Positions 63,793-64,000 of a stretch of DNA of 64,000 nt are shown in pieces (the first letter of the stretch is position 1; each line of letters opens with the position of its first letter). The translations under genes were made by a program, and so were the position numbers. Below the pieces are notes generated by a model. It ran no database searches. It had not been told where the DNA came from and saw only the letters and a list, made by a program, of their open reading frames with translations. Source of the DNA: Bacteroidia bacterium (GTDB lineage: Bacteria > Bacteroidota > Bacteroidia > Chitinophagales > Chitinophagaceae); NCBI GenBank assembly GCA_030427635.1, contig JAUIBA010000007.1, forward strand, positions 62,001 to 126,000, in the 5' to 3' direction.

Positions 63793-64000
63793 ATGATTTA
63801 TGTAAGTGACAGAGCGAAAGAGAAGGTAATGAAGCTGAAGCAGGATGCTGCTTTGGGTGATGACTACTTTCTGCGTGTGAGTGTGGTAGGCGGTGGCTGC
63901 TCCGGCTTATCTTACAAGCTCGATTTTGATAACGAGACACAGCCTAAAGACCAGGTATTTGAGGACCAGGGTGTGAAGATTGTCACTGACCTGAAAAGTT
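63793..64000 (+). CDS. iscA: A-type Fe-S carrier protein, cut by window end
   Basis: Starts at the ATG at 63793; 69 codons are visible and the 3' end lies beyond the window. MIYVSDRAKEKVMKL and the first conserved Cys in GGGCSGLSYKL mark it as an IscA/SufA/ErpA-type protein. The other two conserved Cys would be beyond the edge. Third gene of the isc operon, 156 bases after iscU. Confidence 0.88.
   Translation, partial: MIYVSDRAKEKVMKLKQDAALGDDYFLRVSVVGGGCSGLSYKLDFDNETQPKDQVFEDQGVKIVTDLKS

Overview
The window looks like chromosomal DNA from a member of the Bacteroidota, most likely the order Chitinophagales. The evidence is five secreted proteins with type IX secretion (T9SS) C-terminal sorting domains, a TonB-receptor-like outer-membrane barrel paired with a GLPGLI protein, promoters of the -33/-7 type (TTTG / TAnnTTTG), futalosine-pathway menaquinone genes, and the absence of classical sigma70 promoters. 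Genes are tightly packed and convergent pairs often touch or overlap. I see no rRNA, tRNA, CRISPR array or intact insertion sequence.

Layout. 0-4.2 kb: two paralogous T9SS-exported YD-repeat-like proteins (the first cut by the window edge), a tail-fibre-like surface protein and a 600-base non-coding stretch. 4.2-7.8 kb: outer-membrane barrel plus GLPGLI partner. 7.8-12.4 kb: FkbM methyltransferase, then a LuxR-type response regulator and its large beta-propeller histidine kinase. 12.6-17.3 kb: XRE regulator, small conserved-looking protein, UvrD-type helicase fused to a RecB/AddB-type nuclease with Fe-S cysteines, small outer-membrane-like protein. 17.4-20.5 kb: membrane protein, PstS-like lipoprotein and TPR protein. 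20.6-23.7 kb: SGNH-like lipoprotein, YfiT/DinB enzyme, membrane protein, PlsC acyltransferase, a possible 37-residue membrane peptide. 23.9-27 kb: haem-motif beta-propeller lipoprotein and the menaquinone genes mqnB and mqnD. 27-31 kb: tandem T9SS-exported M1 metallopeptidases. 31-33.7 kb: MlaE-MlaF-MlaD lipid transporter. 33.9-38.4 kb: MetH N-terminal module, TlpA-type thioredoxin, threonine aldolase, a hypothetical and a TonB C-terminal protein. 38.5-41.4 kb: di-haem oxidoreductase, Rieske protein and porin in one operon. 41.5-45.8 kb: fabD, a pRiA4b ORF-3-like protein, miaA and a membrane MutS homologue.

45.8-48.95 kb is the one clearly accessory region. It is visibly AT-rich, sits between the mutS homologue and ruvB, and has a 37-base perfect palindrome carrying two opposed -7 promoter boxes. 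It encodes a coiled-coil/winged-helix protein, a DUF3800 protein with the RNase-H-like YCDES motif, and a protein that resembles RelE/BECR-fold nucleases of phage origin. I judge this three-gene cassette the best candidate for an undescribed toxin or defence system. Several short coding-like fragments around it suggest a locus of repeated insertion and decay. A 25-base sequence is repeated exactly between this region and the non-coding stretch near 3.95 kb.

48.95-64 kb: ruvB, a fibronectin-III/T9SS protein, histidine kinase, glycosyltransferase, polysaccharide flippase, second histidine kinase, pdxJ, an MBOAT O-acyltransferase with its SGNH-like partner, secreted cyclophilin, methylmalonyl-CoA epimerase, and the iron-sulfur operon iscS-iscU-iscA, which runs off the end of the window.
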